Below, in pieces: positions 39,456 to 52,300 of a DNA stretch of 64,000 bases. The first letter of the stretch is position 1. Every line of letters begins with the position of its first letter. Below the pieces are notes generated by a model, which saw only the letters and a list, made by a program, of their open reading frames with translations, made no database searches and had not been told where the DNA came from. This DNA comes from Diadophis punctatus similis (lineage: Eukaryota; Chordata; Lepidosauria; Squamata; Dipsadidae): the NCBI GenBank assembly GCA_023053685.1, contig JALIGW010000004.1, forward strand, positions 79,491,861-79,555,860, read 5' to 3'. The translations under genes and the position numbers were made by a program.

Positions 39456-42400
39456 TCATTTCTTAGTTTTAGCAGGGTTCAAGACTTGCTCTTGGGCGGC
39501 TTTCTTGGCTTTGACCATTTCCACAAGCTCCTAGAGAGAAAGAAAGAAAGAATAAACAGAATTTGGCCATTTTTGTACATTTTTTATCCAGGAAAGACTC
39601 CTTAGCACAGGGGGGCCAAAACCCTGGGCCGTGGCCTACTCGGAACCGGGCCACACGAGAGGTGGGCCAGCGCGCACAGCACCACTCACATGAGTTGCGG
39701 GCCGGCACTCATGTACATGTGCCCACAGCTCAACTTACAGTCCAGCTGCACGCGTGTGTGCGTTCACGCCGGCCCACAGCTCGGGCAGCCCGGTTCCCCT
39801 CTGCCCCCACACCTCCACCCCAGCCAGGCCACAAAGGTTTGGGATCGTTCCCTTAGCAGATTTTCTGGAGCAGTTGAAACGACAGCCATATCACACTGCA
39901 TTCAGCACTGCAAGCAGTTAGCAAGTTCAATATTTGTCATTAGATGCTAAGAAGGGCATCCATGGCTAGAGGGGTGGGGCTCAAGATCTGTTAAGATTGG
40001 GGGAAGAGGTTTATTTGCAAGAAAAGCGGGGCGTAGATTCCAACCCTGGGCCCACGACCCGGCGGATTTTGATGCCGTTATGCTGGATCAAGCTGCTCAT
40101 TTCAAAATTAATTACAGGTAGTCCTCGACTTGCGACCACAATTAAACACCCAAATTTCTGTTGTTGAGCGAGATATTTGTTTAAGTGAGCTTTGCCCTAT
40201 TTTGCCACCTTTCTTGCCACCGTTAAGTGAATCACTGCAGTTGTCAAGGTTGTTAAGTGAATCTGGCTTCCTCATTGATTTTTGCTTGTGAGGAGGTCAT
40301 AAAAGGGAGTCACATGACCCCCGGGAAACCGTCATAAATATGAACCAGTTGCCAAGCGGCCGAATTTTGATCACGTGACCATGGGGATGCGGCAACGGTC
40401 ATAAGTGTGAAAAACTCAGGTCACTTTTTTCAGTGCTGTTGTAACTTTGGTCACTAAATGAACGATTGCAAGTCGAGGACTCCCTGTATTTCATGGGTTT
40501 AAGCAGGTAATTGTCAACTTTAGTTCAAAATAAGAAAGTTAACAAAGACTGGATGTATTATTTTAGATCCAGGTGGTCCTTGAATTGGGACCATTCCTTC
40601 AGCAAGTGTTCAAAGTTATGGCAGTGCTGAATGCAGGGATTTACGACCAGTCCACAGAGTAACACCTGCTGCAGTGCTCAATTGTATCATCATCTTCATT
40701 TAATGACTCCATAATCCCTTGCGGAGTGGAGTCTGGGCAACTGAATGGAGCTAGCAGAGTGTTTGAATGGCCGGATGCCCTTCCTGTCACCAATACGGAG
40801 TTTTGTTCAGCAGATAGATTCTCGGTGCGCCCAGAGAGAGAGAAATATCTGCCTCTACCTAGGATCGAACTCACAAGTCTCCTGATTGTGAGGGCAAGAG
40901 CTCCACTTCTAAGCCACCACACCACTCTGCAGTGCTGAATTGTAAATGTTAAAGTTAAATTCTTAAAACTAACAAAAGCAAAATGGACATTGGCTTTACC
41001 TTATATCGCTTCATACAGTCTTTTTTAGACCGGCCTGGAACAGAGGCGGCGATTTTCTCCCATCTCTCGGGAGTATTCACTGGATACGTTTTTAGAGCCT
41101 GTTCTAAGAGTTTCTGCTCTTCTGTTGTCCACGGAGTTGCGTCTGTGAATGATACTGCGGAAAACAAACGAGAATGGTCTCACAGCAAGGATTTCCTTCA
41201 AAATATTTCCCTTCAAAAGTGCGGGACTCCAAATGGGTAGCTTTCTTTCCTCTCTAAGGGCGTTTCTTGTTTTTAATAACTGCTTTTAAAACAGATGGGT
41301 CTTTTCCAAAGACGGTTCTATCTTTTATTTCCTACTAGTAGCTGGATACCCGTGCTTCGCTACTATGTGATCGGGCTTGATAAATTGACAGTTAAAGCTT
41401 GAAAATTAATGAGTAGTTACTATCGGGCTTGCTACATTGACACCTAAAGCTTGAAAATTTATGTAGAATGTGTAACTCCTTAGCATCAGAGCGTGTTAAT
41501 ATAAGGCAACTGGCAGTTGGAACAGGGTTCTTTTCAAGTGGGGAGGGGGAGTAGAATGTCTAAACTCCCAGCCCTACCCCCCCCCCAAAACAATCTGCCT
41601 ATTCCATCTGGTTGCTTGCAGTGCTGTGGCCACGAGGCGAGGGAGGGTGTGGAACCTTGCAGAGGCAACTCCAGCAGCCCCATCCAGTAAGACCCTGCGT
41701 GGCCACTGGCCCACTTCTGCTTGCTCATGGCCACAACGGAGCAGGAGGCTGAGTAACACACCAGTGCTGTGACCACGAGGCGAGGCAGGAGGTGGAACCG
41801 CCTCACGCACCTTGCACTGGCTTACCTCAGGGTCTCCGCAGCCAAGCCATCCACGCCCCGACACCTGCCACATGGCAGAAGCACCAACAGCCACGTGAAG
41901 CAAGAGCCCATGTGGCCGCAGGCCCGTTTCTTCTGCTTTCTCGCAGCCGCAATGGAGCAGGAGGCCGAGTGGTGTGCTGGTGTTGGTGCTGCAACTGCAA
42001 GGTGAGGCATGTGTCGGGGCGTGGATGGCCTGGTTGCGGGGGCCCTGAGGTAAGCCAGTGCTTGGTGTGTGGAACAGCTCCACCCCCCCCCCGCCTCACC
42101 TCATGGTCACAGCACCGGTGTGTTGCTCAACCTGCTCCGCTGTGCCGGCAAGCAAGCAGAAGAAGTGGGCCGGTGGCCATGCAGAGTCTTGCTGGATGGG
42201 GCTACTTGGAGCCGCCTCTGCAAGGCGAGGCAGGTGTTGGGGCATTGGGCGGCCTGGTTGCAGAGGCCCTGAGGTAATCTGGTGCGGGGCCAGAGGTGGG
42301 TTCCTGCCGGAGCTGTCCAGTACACAGGGAGCGACCGATTGCGCAATTTGCGCGTGACCGCTCCGGAGCCCTCTCTGCCGGTCTGTCGCGCATGTCGCCA

Positions 42401-43905
42401 TCTTTTTTTGAGAATTTTTGGCGAGATTTTGCTTCAGCGCATGCTGAAATCGTGTCAAAACCTCTCTCTCGCACGTGTCTCCTCATGAGATTTCGGCGCA
42501 ATTTTGCTTCCGCGCATGTGCAAAGCAAAATCACGCAAGGGGGCATGCGCGCGTAGCGAGTGAGCGCACCGCCGAAAATGTGGTGATGCGCGTGCAGCGC
42601 ACTGGCACCGGTAAGGAAGCAACCCGCTGCTGTGCGGGGCGCGTGAGGCAGCTCCACCTCCCCTGCCTCGTGGCGGCACCACTAGTGCACTATGGGGCCT
42701 CCCCCCACCAAGAATTGTTCTCCATTTACCTTCAAAACGTTCTGATGGGGCAGCGCTGTCTGCTTGTGGTATGACTCCATGCTCTTTCTTAAATTTATCA
42801 AAAGCTTTCTTATTGATGTCGTCCTTTTGATGGGGATCTAACAATAAGGAGATATTAAGACAAATCAGCCACCGATGAAGTTGTAGGAAACAAAATCTGT
42901 TGATTCTTCATCACCTTTTTGATTAGGTAAAGATTTAGTCTATGCTCAAAATAATTCAAGTCTGGTAATAAATACACACATCCTTTTTTTTTTAACTTGC
43001 AGTCTGAATTCCGGAAGGATTTTGTAATAATCTTTAACAGGGTCCCGATAAGCCTTTTTTTTCCCCCATGCAGATTCTTCTCAGGCTGCATAACTACGTT
43101 CGCACAAACAACGTTCTAGTTTGCATGTCTTACAAATTTTTTTTTTTACCGGAGGCAATTTGGGAATGAAAATCGAGTCTTGTTTAAAACAGGATTCCTT
43201 GTTTTCGCTACCCAAAGGCAAAAGGCCATCGACCGGTTCTTTAAAAAGGAGCCATTTCTGGTCATTTTGCTATGCTGGCAACACCAACTGTTTAATCGAC
43301 ATTTTATTCTCCTCAAAGGCCACCAGATTACATTTTTTTGATAAATCTATCTCAAAGAATCTATATATAAATCTATATCAAAATTATATATTTTCAACGG
43401 TGAAAATATATGAAGGGATTTGGTCTTCAGCATGAATAGCGGAAACACCATTGAATAATATTTTCTCAATGACGTACACATTTAGTATCAGATAGGGTGT
43501 TGCAGGAAACCTCTATAACTCAGAGATTTTGTCTGGTGCAAATTCCATTACACCAAAGATTTTACAATCACTGGATGCGCCAAAGTATGTGCTTCTAAAC
43601 ATGCATAAAATCTCAGGTGAAATGAATGGCAAATATGCTTAAACGACAATACCCCTTCATCCCATTTATTCCATAAAGAGCCGAGGTGGCGCAGCGGTTA
43701 GAGTGGGGTACTGCAGGCCTCTTTATCTGACTGTGATCCGCAGGGTCAGTGGTTCAAATCTCACCAGGCTCAAGGTTGACTCAGCCTTCCATCCTTCCGA
43801 GGTAGGTAAAATGAGGACCCAGATTGTTGGGGGCAATGTAAATATATACATTGCTTACTGGTGTAAACCGCTTAGAGAGTGCTTGCACTGTGAGGCGGTA
43901 TATAA

Positions 43906-43951
<46 letters not shown>

Positions 43952-46341
43952 AAATAAATGAATAAATGAATAAATAATAATAAATAAATAAATAAATAAA
44001 ATTAAGGGGTTTCTGAATGGATTTTAACAAGATTAAACGCGTTCATTCAAGCATTCAGACGTGATGTTCTGTAATAGCAAACAGCACCCCCAGCAGAGAC
44101 CAAGTAAGAAAAGAGAGAAGGTGAGTTTGAAAGTTTCTTCCCCTCTGCCTCAGACGGGAGGAAGGTGGGAAATTTCCAGGGGTAGACCGGAAAAGATTTT
44201 AAACTTGCAGAACGAACACTGAGTTTAAAGCCAAAGTAAATAAAATGAAGGCATGCAGACCATCTTACAAAGATAACGATACCAAGTTTCTGGAGGTTCT
44301 TTGCTTTGTTGATAACGTCTTTCGCTGTTCGTTTTATCCCCGTGGTAGAGTGCAAATTCATATAATTGGCAATAACTTCCCATCTATGAAAAAAAAAAAA
44401 GGAAAAAAAACCCCATCCGTAATCCAAAATTCTTTGCAGAATTTTTGAAAGAAATTACCAAAGGTTGCAATGAAATTCTGGGCTTTTTTTTTTTAAGCAA
44501 AACAAAGCAAAACATTTTTATAAATATATATATATACAGGTAATCCTTAACATATGACTATAACGGAGCCCGCCCATTAATTGTAAGTCATGAAGGTCAT
44601 AAAACAGGTCACCAATGTGACTGATGTAACATTACAACTTTTTTTTTGCAGGGGTCATTAAATGAACACAGCAGCTGTTTGCTACAGGCTGATTTTGCAG
44701 AAAACCGTAAGTAAATATGGTTTGTGTTTTGGTGGGTTTTTTTTTTTGCAAAAATGGCATAAAATATGATTGTAGGACTGTGGATGCTGCAAATAACCTT
44801 TAATGCAGGTGAGCGGCTGAGAAATACAGTCACAGGACTACCAAGGAGAGGTGGGGGGCATGGGAACTGGATTGTAAGTACTCCTAGGGAGGTCTACCCT
44901 AACTTCCAACATTCACTAGGATACCGGTCATAAGTCAAGGACTACTTGCATTATATTTTTGTCCAAGAGTAAAAATCCTACTGGATGCATTAAAAATTCT
45001 GTTCTCCAAAGTATCTGAGGACACGACAAGAAGTAACAGGTAGAAACTTATGAAAGAGAGAACCCAATCTAGAAATTAAGAGGAATTTCCTGATAGTGAG
45101 AACAATGAATCAGTGGAACGGCTTGCCTCCAGAAGTTGTGGGTGCTCCATCACTGGAGGATTCTAAGAAGAGATTGGACAGCCATTTGCCCGGGATGGTA
45201 TCAGGTCTGTTTTGGTCAAGCGGTTGGACTAAATGACCTCCAAGAGCTCCCTTTCTAGACCTATGATTCTATCTGACTGTTGCTTTGGACACAGCTCCTC
45301 CTCCTCCTTCCTCCTTATGCCCTCTACATTCTTTCAATGCAGCTAATGAGCTCTGGCCCATATTTACCAACTGTGATATGTGAGATTATGGGTGACAAGA
45401 GCCACATCTTTCAGCTAAAAAAAACCTGTCTATGATCATCATCTTTAAAGCCCTACATGGCTTAGGACCAGGCTACCTCCGGGATCGCATCCTCCCACAT
45501 ACTTCCCTTCGACCGGTGAGGTCCCACAGAGTGGGCCTCCTCCAGGTCCCGTCAGCCAAACAATGCCGACTGGCGGGGCCTAGGGGGAGGGCCTTCTCTA
45601 TAGGGGCCCCTGTTCTCTGGAACCAACTCCCCCCGGAGATCCGGATTATCCCCACCCTGCTGGCCTTCCGAAAAGCCATTAAGACATGGCTCTTCCTGCA
45701 GGCGGGGTGATTTTGAGACAACATTACATCGGATGTCTCCCCCATGTATGTTCGTGTGATATAGATGTTATAAATTGTTTTTAAATTGCTTTTTAATGAT
45801 TTGGTTGGTTGTTTTATTAAAATGTTGTACGCCGCCCTGAGTCCTCAGGGAGTAGGGCGGCATAGAAGAACCTCCAAATAAAATAAATAAAATAAAATAA
45901 AATAAAATAAAATAAAATAAAATAAAATAAAATTAAAATAAAATAAAATAAAATAAAATAATAAAATAAAATAAATAAAATAAAATAATAAAATAAAATA
46001 AAATAAATAAATAAAATAAAATAAAATAATAAAATAATAAAATAAAATAATAAAATAAAATAAAATAAAATAAATAAAATAAAATAAAATAAAATAAAAT
46101 AAAATAATAAAATAATAAAATAAAATAAAAAAATAAAATAAAAAAATAAAATAAAATAAAATAAAATAAAATAAAATAAAATAAATAAAATAATAAAATA
46201 AAATAAAATAAAATAAAATAAAATAATAAAATAAAATAAAATAAAATAATAAAATAAAATAATAAAATAAAATAATAAAATAAAATAAAATAAAATAAAA
46301 TAAAATAAAAAAATAAAATAAAATAAAATAATAAAATAAAT

Positions 46342-46373
<32 letters not shown>

Positions 46374-49300
46374 ATAAAATAAAATAAAATAATAAAATAA
46401 AATAAAATAATAAAATAAAATAAAATAAAATAAAATAAAATAAAATAAATAAAAACCTGTCTATTGCTCTTCCAAATAGGAGATATCCTTTAAAAAATTG
46501 TTCAAAGCATGTAGCGGAGTACTTGCCTGTTCTTCCTTTCAACACTTTAGTGCAATACAGGTAGTCCCCAACTTACGACAACAATTGAGCCCAAAATTAA
46601 TGTTGCTAAGTGAGCTTTTCCCCATTTTTACGACTTTTCTTGCCTCGTTTGTTAAGTGAATCACTGCAGTTCTTAAGTTAGTCACAAGGTTGTTAAGTGA
46701 ATCTGGCTTTCCTCATTGACTTTGCTGGTCAGGTGGTCGCCACAGGGGATCACGTGACCCCGGGACAATGCACCCCGTCATAAATGTGAGTCAGTTGCCA
46801 AGCAGCTGAATGCAAATCACGTGACCATGGGGACGCTACACCGGTCGTAAGTGTGAGAAATGCTCCTAAGCCGCTTTTTTCAGTGCCGTTGTAACTTCGA
46901 ACGGTCAGCAAGTGAACTGTTGTATGTCCAGGACTACCTTTATGGTTGTTGATAGATGCTCGAAGAATAAATATAAGCGTACCTTGAGTTTGTCCCGGCA
47001 GGGAAGAGATTGACTGCTTTAATCAGCAACTGGAGGTCATCTTCAGACCAGTTCTTGCCGCCTCCAACACTTCCACTTGTGGACTTCTCTGAGCTCTTTG
47101 TGGCTTGCCGCATTCGAGCTTCTGCTTCCTCCTTTTCTCTCCTTACCTGCTCATTTACTTGTTCTATCTACATGGATGTAAACAAACACACCTCTCAACT
47201 GAATTACCAAAAACCAAAAAGTACTTTTCTCCAATGATCGCAGGACTATCGTGCGCCTCCAATTTATTTTGCTCCGATCACTGCTGAGGGAGGAGAAGCC
47301 GGCACAGAAAATGGACAGAAAGTCAAATGGAAGGACAGTTTTGATTCCCGCAAGGGATGGATGGCTGCAAAAGTTGATGGGAGTTAGCAGAGATGGCGAA
47401 ATTTGACTGCTTTGGTTAAAAGAAAAGAACAGGATTACTTTTGTTCCTACTTGGAAACCGCTTCTGGACTTTGTGCTCGAGGTGGGGAAAAAAATGAAAC
47501 TTTGATTTTGGGTTTTACTGATTAGACAGATTTGTTGTTATAGAAATGGCTAGTTATATTACTATATAAAAGTAAAAAAGTTGAGGCTTGATGCTATTAT
47601 CTTATTCTATTGCACCAAAAAGAGTTGGAAATCAACGTGTTTTCCCCCTTTCTTTTTCCCTTTTGCCCTACAGTTTTTTCTTCCCTTTTCCCTCCCTTAT
47701 TTTCCTATTATTTTCTTTTGAATTTTGCATTTATATTATATTTTGATAAACTGATAAATTTTCAACTAAACACTCCCCCTCCCCGGAAAATGGATAGAAG
47801 GTCAAGAACTGTAAAATAATGATGAAAAAAGTCTTGTTTAGTATAGTACCTTTTATCAAACGTGAGGTAAAAAATTTCCGAAATCAACACAAAATTAGAA
47901 ATTTTTAGATGATTCTACACTGGCATTTATTTGTTTTGTATAGTGATATCCAAGGGCTTATTCTTTTATTTGTTCAGACGCTAAATGGTTTTTTGTCACC
48001 TATTCTCTTTTGGGAAATCGTCTTCCATTTCTGCAGAAAGAGGCATAAAATTGTGCCTTCATCTATGCTCCGAATTGTAAGAATATCTAATAGCACTAAT
48101 TGTGAATGAATTCCAGTAGCTGATATTGGGGTGCAATGGAAAATAGTCATTCCACTGTTAGTAAGGATGTTGTCTTGGATACCCCTGTCCACCAAATCAG
48201 AAGGCATCTAGCTGTGCTGGTGCAGAGCTTAGAATGCGGTATTGCAGGCTAATTCTGCCGACTGCCAGCAGTTTGATCCTGACCGGCTCAAGGTTGACTC
48301 AGTCTTCCGAGGTTGGTAAAATAAGGACCCAGATTGTTGGGGGCAATAGGCTGACTTTGCAACCCGCTTAGAGAGGGCTGTAAAGCATTGTGAAGTGGTA
48401 TATAAGTCTAAGTTCTATTGCTATTCCTTCCTTCCTTCCTTCCTCATTCCCTTTCTTATTCACCTTCTTTGTGGCACAGTGGTTAGAATGCAGTATTGCA
48501 GGCTGACTCTGCCCACTGCCAGGAGTTCGATCCTGACCGGCTCAAGGTTGACTCAGCCTTCCATCCTTCCGAGATCAGTAAAATGAGGATCCAAATTGTT
48601 TGGGGGCAATAGGCTGACTCTGTAAACCGCTTAGAGAGGGCTGTAAAGCACTGTGAAGCGGTATATAAGTCGAAGCTTATATAAGCTATTTCTATCTAGG
48701 AAATCAACACCAATGTTCTTTTGTGTGGCACAAAAAGGCTAGACAAGAAAGAAACAGCTCTACTGTTTTCTGTTATTAGTTGAGATGGCTGCTTTGGTAG
48801 TTTTGGGATTTTAGGAGGAAATGAAGTGTGTGGTGTTGCCAACACATCAGGCAATACTGGTATTAATAATTTAGCATAGGAAAAAAAGCTAAGTATAGTT
48901 CCTGTGTAGAAGAAAATAATCTCTATAAAAATTGGTGAGGTGCCTAATAATAGGGCATCAAGCCTCCACATGGGAAGGTTCAAAACATAGTTTTGGGGAA
49001 CTCCTTCGTTCTTTAATTTTCCTGATCTGCTGTGCTTTCTTCTTTGTAGATTTATCAACACACAATTCCCTGTCTGTAGCATATGAAGCAGAAGCACAAA
49101 AAGGGAAAAAAAGACCAAAGCAAGCTTTTAAAATAATAATAATAAAGTGATTTGTTAATATTACTAAGTAAAGTGAGGAAAGAAAAAGAACATTTCCTTG
49201 TGGAGAGAAAAAAAAAGACTCAAAGAAAACAGTATTTTTTTTGTATTTTCTCTAAGCAAGGCACAGCAAAAAGTGGGGAGAAACTTCCAAGAACCTGTAT

Positions 49301-52300
49301 TTGTATATACCGTATAAAAGCCTAACTCCCATAATGTTCTGCTTTTTAGCAAGTAGGAGTTAGCCTCATCAGATATCTCCTTATTAAGTACATAAATAAA
49401 TGTGCCATCAGTTTTATGAAGCTGGGGTTCATTGACAAACATTTATAATCATATATAGTGTAATCACAAAAGTCTATTTAAACTGAAAGTTTTCCCTCCA
49501 ATTTACTAGTGAACTGTGCCTTGGTTTACACACAAATATATATAAAACACACACACCCAAGCCAGTGATCATTTTGTTACACTTTTTTACACCACATAGT
49601 TTGATAAACAGATTCATCTGCATAACTTTTTCATCCTTGGATTGAATCAGGCAGATTTCAAATTCCTTCTCCTTTTCCTGAACAAAAATATTTTTTTTCT
49701 ACTGTATTTTCTCTTCTGCGAATGCAGAATTTTTTTTTTTCCCAAATACAGGTAGTCCTCGACTTACAACAGTTCATTTAGTGACCGTTCGAAGTCACAA
49801 CAGCACTGAAAAAGTGACTTATGACCATTTTTCACACTTACGACTGTTGTGACCGCATCCCCACGGTCACATGATCCAAATTCAGACACTTGGCAAGTGA
49901 CTCATATTTATGACAGCTGCAGTGTCCCCAGGGTCATGTGATCCCCTTTTGTGACCTGAGAAGCAAAGTCAATGGGAAAGCCAGATTCACTTAACAACAG
50001 TGGTACAAAAGGCCGTATAACAGGGAACAACAGTCACTTAATAAGTGTTTCACTTAGCAGCAACAAATTTTGGGCTCAACTGTGGTCATAAGTTGAGGAC
50101 TACCTGTAAATCTCTATAGGCCCCTCAGAAAAATATTTTTAATTACGTTTAAATTCTAGTAGATGCGGCGGCTGCCATAAAGCAGTGTGCTCTTCCAATT
50201 TTTAGAGACGCCATTCTACAGGGGAAGTTTCCTCTTTCGTAAGTTTCGCCCTACTCCGCCGATTTACATTTTTTTACACGACAAAATATTCATATTTACC
50301 TGTTTTAATACGGCAGCCTTCCCTTCGTCCTTTGTGGTGGATGTAAGTGCTTCATTCAAGCACTGCAGACTAAAAATAAATCATTGAGCGACATTTCAGA
50401 TCTACCGGTAGCAAAAAGCCGAAGGTCAGCAAACACAAGCGTAGAGGTCAGGACTGCCTACCTTGCTAGCTCCAGGCGATCACATAGCTTCTCTACTTCT
50501 TCCATCATCTTAACATTTTCTGCCTCATTGTCAGAAAAGTAATTCCAGTTCTGAAAATGGACCGCCAAATGCTTTATTTTCAGGTTTCAGAGAGGGGGAA
50601 AAAATATGACATGCAACTGACATACAAACACGTCTGACTGGAGAAGGGACGGCCCTGCTATAACACTGACATTAAGATGAGTTTCAGTGTTCAGAAAGTA
50701 TGGCTCACTCTTTACTTTGAGATAGAATATGGAGTTGGGCAGATTTTAATTTTAAGACGGGTTAATTTTAAAATACCAATTGGGGTTTGAAATACTGACT
50801 GGAATATTTTTGAAATACTGATCAGAATTTTTTTTTTCTCTTGAGTGAATGAGCTCTGGAAGTTCCATGATGATTGTCCCATTGAAAAATTCTGTGATTC
50901 TCCTGATGGGGTGCTGATGTGTGGTAGCCATGACGGCAGAGAGGCCTACGCCATCACCCACGACCTAACTCCTACGGAGCATTGGATCATGCAGTTCAAG
51001 GTAAACACTAGTTTTAAAGAATGGAGATTTTATGGACCACTGGATTCATAAATAGCTTTCCAAAAGAAGTCTGTCTGTCTAAATCATGAACTCCTGGCCG
51101 GTACTGTCTACATAAACAGTGTGTTGTCTGGGTATAGTTATTTTAAGTAATAACCATTATCAGAATAACAATAGAATTCATAATATTAGTAGTCATCATA
51201 CAGTAATAATGATATCTCATCATAACATTGATGATAAACATATAATGACAATAGTGCTTACTTATCCATTTAGTAAACCATTTTTACAAAATTAGTCATT
51301 CTCTTGTATTTTTTTAAAAAAATCTAACTTGTTTCTGCTCGGTAACCATTGATAGAACGAATCCCGTATTGAGAAATATTCAGTGTCGCCATATAAACTT
51401 CCTTAACGCTATTTACATTATTTTCTCTCTCACATACCCTAAAGCCGCGTACCAAATCCTAATAAAAGCACAAAGCAATCATTGTTCTGAATCAACTAAG
51501 GCAACAAAACACTTTCTAAAACATTTTGGAAAAAAGATCAAAGCACAATTTCAACATAAATTTGCTTGTGGGAAAACATTTCAACAGAGAAAACAAATCC
51601 TGAGAAGTGAACAAATACCAATGTCGTCTTCCGTTTCCCCAGGTTTAACGATTATAAATGATATTCGAATATGCCGGATGTTGGACTTGACTAAAAAAAA
51701 AAAAAGGTTTGACGAGGACAACAGCTGCTTACCTTGCAGGTTGTCCGCAGTTTTTGCCTTTCCTTTTTAATCGCTTTCTTCTGTATATCCTTCTCTTTCT
51801 TCATCAGCAAAGTCTGTTGCCTTGCTTCCTCCTCCTCCTTCTCCTTGGCCAGTCGCGCCATTTCTAGTTCTGCTTGCCTTTGCTGAGATACGAGAAAACT
51901 CTGGCGTCACCTTCTCTACGTCAAGTTAAAGCCGCGACTCGGAGGGGATTAAAACCAGCCTGAGATCTGAAAATCCTGAATTCTCCCTTTCTAGCAAGAA
52001 TGAATGCATATCAAGATGGGAAGGCCATAGACCTGACGCAGGCAGGGGTGAAATCCAGCAGGTTCTGACCAGTTCTGGAGAAACAGTAGCGGAAATTTTG
52101 AGTAGTTCGGCGAACCGGTAAATACCACCTCTGGCTGGCCCCAGAGTGGGGAGGGAATGGGGATTTTGCAGTATCCTTCCCCTGCCACGCCCACCAAGCC
52201 ACGCCCAAGCCACACCCACATAATCGGTAGTAAAAAAAGATTGAATTTCACCACTGGACCTGAGCCATCTTAAGAGACCCAGCCGTTCTTATTCCACAGT

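Noticed and set aside
45432..45710. 92-codon frame as a novel small protein
   Set aside because: It matches the common C-terminal end of LINE reverse transcriptases ([22 protein letters not shown]) and runs into the LINE tail.
48696..49118. 140-codon minus-strand frame in a DNAJC2 intron
   Set aside because: No similarity I can recognise, AT-rich codon use, no splice or promoter context; likely chance.
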